From: Candidatus Sabulitectum sp.
Lineage (GTDB): Bacteria; Fermentibacterota; Fermentibacteria; Fermentibacterales; JCC-6
DNA: 6,792 nt
Direction: 5' to 3'
Assembly: GCA_029940175.1 (NCBI GenBank)
Contig: JAOZRM010000170.1
Location: forward strand, 1 to 6,792
Shown: positions 5,414-6,792 of the stretch, one piece after another
Layout: every line of letters begins with the position of its first letter
Position numbering within the stretch: the first letter of the stretch is position 1
The notes under the pieces: generated by a model
What the model was told of the DNA's origin: nothing
What the model saw: only the letters and a program-made list of their open reading frames with translations
The model's database searches: none
Translations under genes and position numbers: made by a program

Positions 5414-6025
5414 TTATTTCGAGTAGAACTCAACTACTGCTCGCTCAGATACCTCGATAGGTACATCTTCACGGGCTGGAAGAGCTTTAACTGTAATTTT
5501 TCTGTTCTTGGGATCAGCTTCAAGGAAACTTGGAACACCTATACCTGAACCGGCGGTAATGTGATCAGTTATGATCTTAAGATCTTTGCTCTTCTCTTTA
5601 AGGGAGATAATATCACCGATCTTAACTCTGAAACTGGAGATGGTTACTTTCTGACCATTCACCTTGATGTGTCCGTGATTGACGAGCTGTCTTGCTGCGG
5701 GGATTGTAGGTGCAAAACCACCTCTTGCTACTACGTTATCAAGTCTTCTCTCAATGAGCTGAAGAAGGTTTACACCTGTCTCGCCCTTCAGACTGCATGC
5801 ATCAGAGTAGTAACGGCGAAGAGCTTTCTCGGTAAGTCCGTAGTTATAGCGAATCTTCTGCTTCTCCTGCAGCTGGAGACGGAAAGTGGAAACTCTTCTG
5901 CGACGACGCATAACTCCCTGCTCACCGGGACTGTTGCTTGATTTGGGCTCTTTGCGGACAAGGCCTGGAAGCTCTGTTCCAAGTGATCTTACCTTTTTGA
6001 GTCTTGCTCCTGTGAATCTGCTCAT
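5414..6025 (-). CDS. rpsD: 30S ribosomal protein S4 (cysteine-free type)
   Basis: S4 is a primary 16S rRNA-binding protein needed for early 30S assembly and decoding fidelity. The product has 203 residues, the normal length. Recognisable parts are MSRFTGARLKKVRSLGTELP at the N-terminus, SPGEQG (32-37), RYNYGLTEKALRRYY (59-73) and the S4 RNA-binding domain (about 93-155) with RRLDNVV and ARQLVNHGHIKVNG. The zinc-binding cysteines of C+ S4 proteins are absent; the only cysteine is C77. In the motif usually written FAxTRxxARQLV the arginine is I108 (FAPTIPAARQLV). The ATG at 6025 is fixed by AAGGAG (6031-6036) with a 5-nt spacer and by the family's N-terminus; an upstream in-frame start at 6118 would lie in the leader. 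The gene stands alone with its own promoter and terminator, not in an alpha operon with rpsM, rpsK and rpoA. Confidence 0.96.
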   Translation of the reverse strand: MSRFTGARLKKVRSLGTELPGLVRKEPKSSNSPGEQGVMRRRRRVSTFRLQLQEKQKIRYNYGLTEKALRRYYSDACSLKGETGVNLLQLIERRLDNVVARGGFAPTIPAARQLVNHGHIKVNGQKVTISSFRVKIGDIISLKEKSKDLKIITDHITAGSGIGVPSFLEADPKNRKITVKALPAREDVPIEVSERAVVEFYSK

Positions 6026-6030
6026 TTCAT

Positions 6031-6036
6031 CTCCTT
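6031..6036 (-). promoter_or_regulatory. Ribosome binding site of rpsD
   Basis: AAGGAG with a 5-nt spacer to the ATG at 6025. It decides against the longer reading frame from 6118. It directly abuts the 12-nt palindrome CTGCAATTGCAG (6037-6048), so folding of the leader could affect access to it. Confidence 0.75.
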
Positions 6037-6088
6037 CTGCAATTGCAGTTTTTTTTGACAGCAGCATCAGCTTTACAAATCTGCTGTC
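6037..6088 (-). promoter_or_regulatory. Structured rpsD leader, possible S4 autoregulatory element
   Basis: In transcript order the leader has an 8-bp stem GACAGCAG/CTGCTGTC (6088-6081 with 6064-6057) with a 16-nt loop, a run of eight A (6056-6049), then the perfect palindrome CTGCAATTGCAG (6048-6037) next to the ribosome binding site. S4 is known to repress its own translation through mRNA structures in Escherichia coli (alpha operon) and Bacillus (rpsD leader), so a similar role is plausible. I cannot show a pseudoknot matching those. Confidence 0.35.
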
Positions 6089-6126
6089 GGCTGTTACATC
6101 ACACCTGATTGTGCGCAAGTTGAGGA

Positions 6127-6155
6127 AATCTAGTGCTTTGCACCATAAAAGTCAA
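6127..6155 (-). promoter_or_regulatory. Sigma70-type promoter of rpsD
   Basis: On the minus strand TTGACT (6155-6150, 5 of 6 matches) and TAGATT (6132-6127, 4 of 6) are 17 bp apart. Transcription would start near 6120, giving a leader of about 95 nt. The -35 box begins 8 bp after the terminator hairpin of the preceding protease gene, as expected for a separate unit. Confidence 0.7.
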
Positions 6156-6162
6156 TAACACA

Positions 6163-6186
6163 GGGGCCGGATTTTCTCCCGGCCCC
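6163..6186 (-). terminator. Intrinsic terminator after the C25-type protease gene
   Basis: A perfect 8-bp GC stem, GGGGCCGG/CCGGCCCC (6163-6170 with 6179-6186), has an 8-nt loop, beginning 21 bp after the stop codon. On the minus strand it is followed by TGTGTTATTGACTTTT, moderately U-rich. Confidence 0.7.
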
Positions 6187-6207
6187 CATGATTTATCTGC
6201 TGGTTAC

Positions 6208-6792
6208 CTATGGAAGAACAACGCAGTTCTGCACCAGGCTCTGATCTGAAGTGGTAAGTCTGAGGAAGTAGATACCACCAGCGGTATTTGCCCCCCAGTT
6301 TACACTGTGTTCACCTGCTGTAATTTCATTGTTTACAAGTGTTTCCACCACACGACCATTCATATCAAACACGCTGAGATTGGCATGTCCTGAAGCTGGT
6401 ACAGTAAAGTTAACTGCAGCATTCCCTGTAATTGGAGTGCTGATGTTAAGAACAAGTCCACTTACTGAGCCCTGACCTTCAATACCTGTCTGCCAGGCAG
6501 GAACAACAGCCTGAAGAGGATACAGGTTGTGAGCAGTAACGGTTACTGTTACTTCGTCACCTGTGGGAACATCTTCAACATTGATGGTAACTGCACCGGA
6601 TGCATCTGTGTAACCGCTGCCAAGGGTTACCTCTCCCTGACACAATCCAACCATAGCACCTTCAACTGCTGCATCAACCGCTGTTGAAACACTAACGGTA
6701 AAACTTCCAACCTGCACCTGACCGGGATAGGTTGCCTCAAGGTGTACAAGAGGGCCGGTCGTTGTAAAGATGTCATGCTCAGGCTCACCGAA
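6208..6792 (-). CDS. C25-type (gingipain-like) cysteine protease, C-terminal part with sorting domain
   Basis: The frame is open to the window edge, so 194 C-terminal residues are seen and the catalytic domain is outside. The first residues, FGEPEHDIFT, match the end of the caspase-like domain in family C25 proteases, where an LFGDPE-type segment is usual. An Ig-like domain follows (about residues 15-110: VGSFTVSVSTA, GSGYTDASGAVTINV, VTVTVTAHNLYPLQAVV), as in gingipains. The last about 70 residues form a FlgD-like/type-A sorting domain: NFTVPASGHANLSVFDMNGRV, then GEHSVNWGANTAGGIYFLRL and VLP at the end. Such tails direct secretion by the type IX system or relatives in FCB bacteria. No start codon lies in the window; GTG codons such as that at 6717 are internal. 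The assignment to C25 rather than another Ig-bearing secreted protein is inferred from the junction motif. Confidence 0.75.
   Translation of the reverse strand, partial: FGEPEHDIFTTTGPLVHLEATYPGQVQVGSFTVSVSTAVDAAVEGAMVGLCQGEVTLGSGYTDASGAVTINVEDVPTGDEVTVTVTAHNLYPLQAVVPAWQTGIEGQGSVSGLVLNISTPITGNAAVNFTVPASGHANLSVFDMNGRVVETLVNNEITAGEHSVNWGANTAGGIYFLRLTTSDQSLVQNCVVLP

Noticed and set aside
6049..6088. Hairpin plus homopolymer run ahead of rpsD as a terminator
   Set aside because: On the minus strand the run is A, not U. On the plus strand the T-run precedes the stem, so neither direction fits an intrinsic terminator.
6026..6118. Longer rpsD start at 6118
   Set aside because: S4 proteins begin at the MSRFTG-type sequence, and AAGGAG sits directly ahead of the ATG at 6025.
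1..6792. CRISPR array, transposase, integrase or toxin-antitoxin pair
   Set aside because: No regularly spaced direct repeats and no such protein motifs were found on either strand.

Overview
The window reads as ordinary chromosomal sequence of a Gram-negative-type bacterium, probably from the FCB superphylum (for example a Fermentibacterota-like lineage; this is an inference from protein style). The clues are the tail of a gingipain-like (family C25) protease ending in a FlgD-like/type-A sorting domain, a 6-bladed beta-propeller lipoprotein with a GxxGxGPGEF-type motif, a secreted AgmX/TonB-C-like domain protein, and lipobox signal peptides. Every convincing gene is on the minus strand, so transcription runs from high to low coordinates.

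Layout in transcription order. 6792-6208: C-terminal 194 residues of a C25-type cysteine protease, followed by a strong GC hairpin (6163-6186). 6155-6127: a good sigma70-type promoter. 6025-5414: rpsD (ribosomal protein S4, cysteine-free N-terminus), outside any alpha operon, with a structured leader of about 95 nt. 5397-5236: a 162-bp imperfect palindrome, directly followed by a U-tract terminator (5232-5202). 5155-4736: a small secreted protein with an AgmX/TonB-C-like domain, then another terminator (4720-4681). 4663-3545: a beta-propeller lipoprotein. 3526-3498: promoter overlapping a 25-bp dyad (3476-3500), a likely Zur operator.

3468-603 is a compact zinc-uptake operon, zur-znuA-znuC-znuB. 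zur/znuA overlap by 16 nt, znuA/znuC are 4 nt apart, and znuC/znuB overlap by 8 nt. The repressor is the first gene, so it should control itself and the transporter. ZnuA (lipoprotein receptor) captures zinc, ZnuB is the membrane channel and ZnuC the ATPase. The first conserved histidine ligand of ZnuA is replaced by threonine.

602-342 is a non-coding stretch that folds on the minus strand into several hairpins around a junction. It lies just ahead of a class I SAM-dependent methyltransferase (341-1, cut by the window edge), and is a candidate structured leader or riboswitch of unrecognised class.

The least ordinary items are the structured leader, the 162-bp palindrome with strand-biased wobble pairs, and the self-regulated zur-first operon. 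No mobile-element genes, CRISPR array, tRNA or rRNA were seen.
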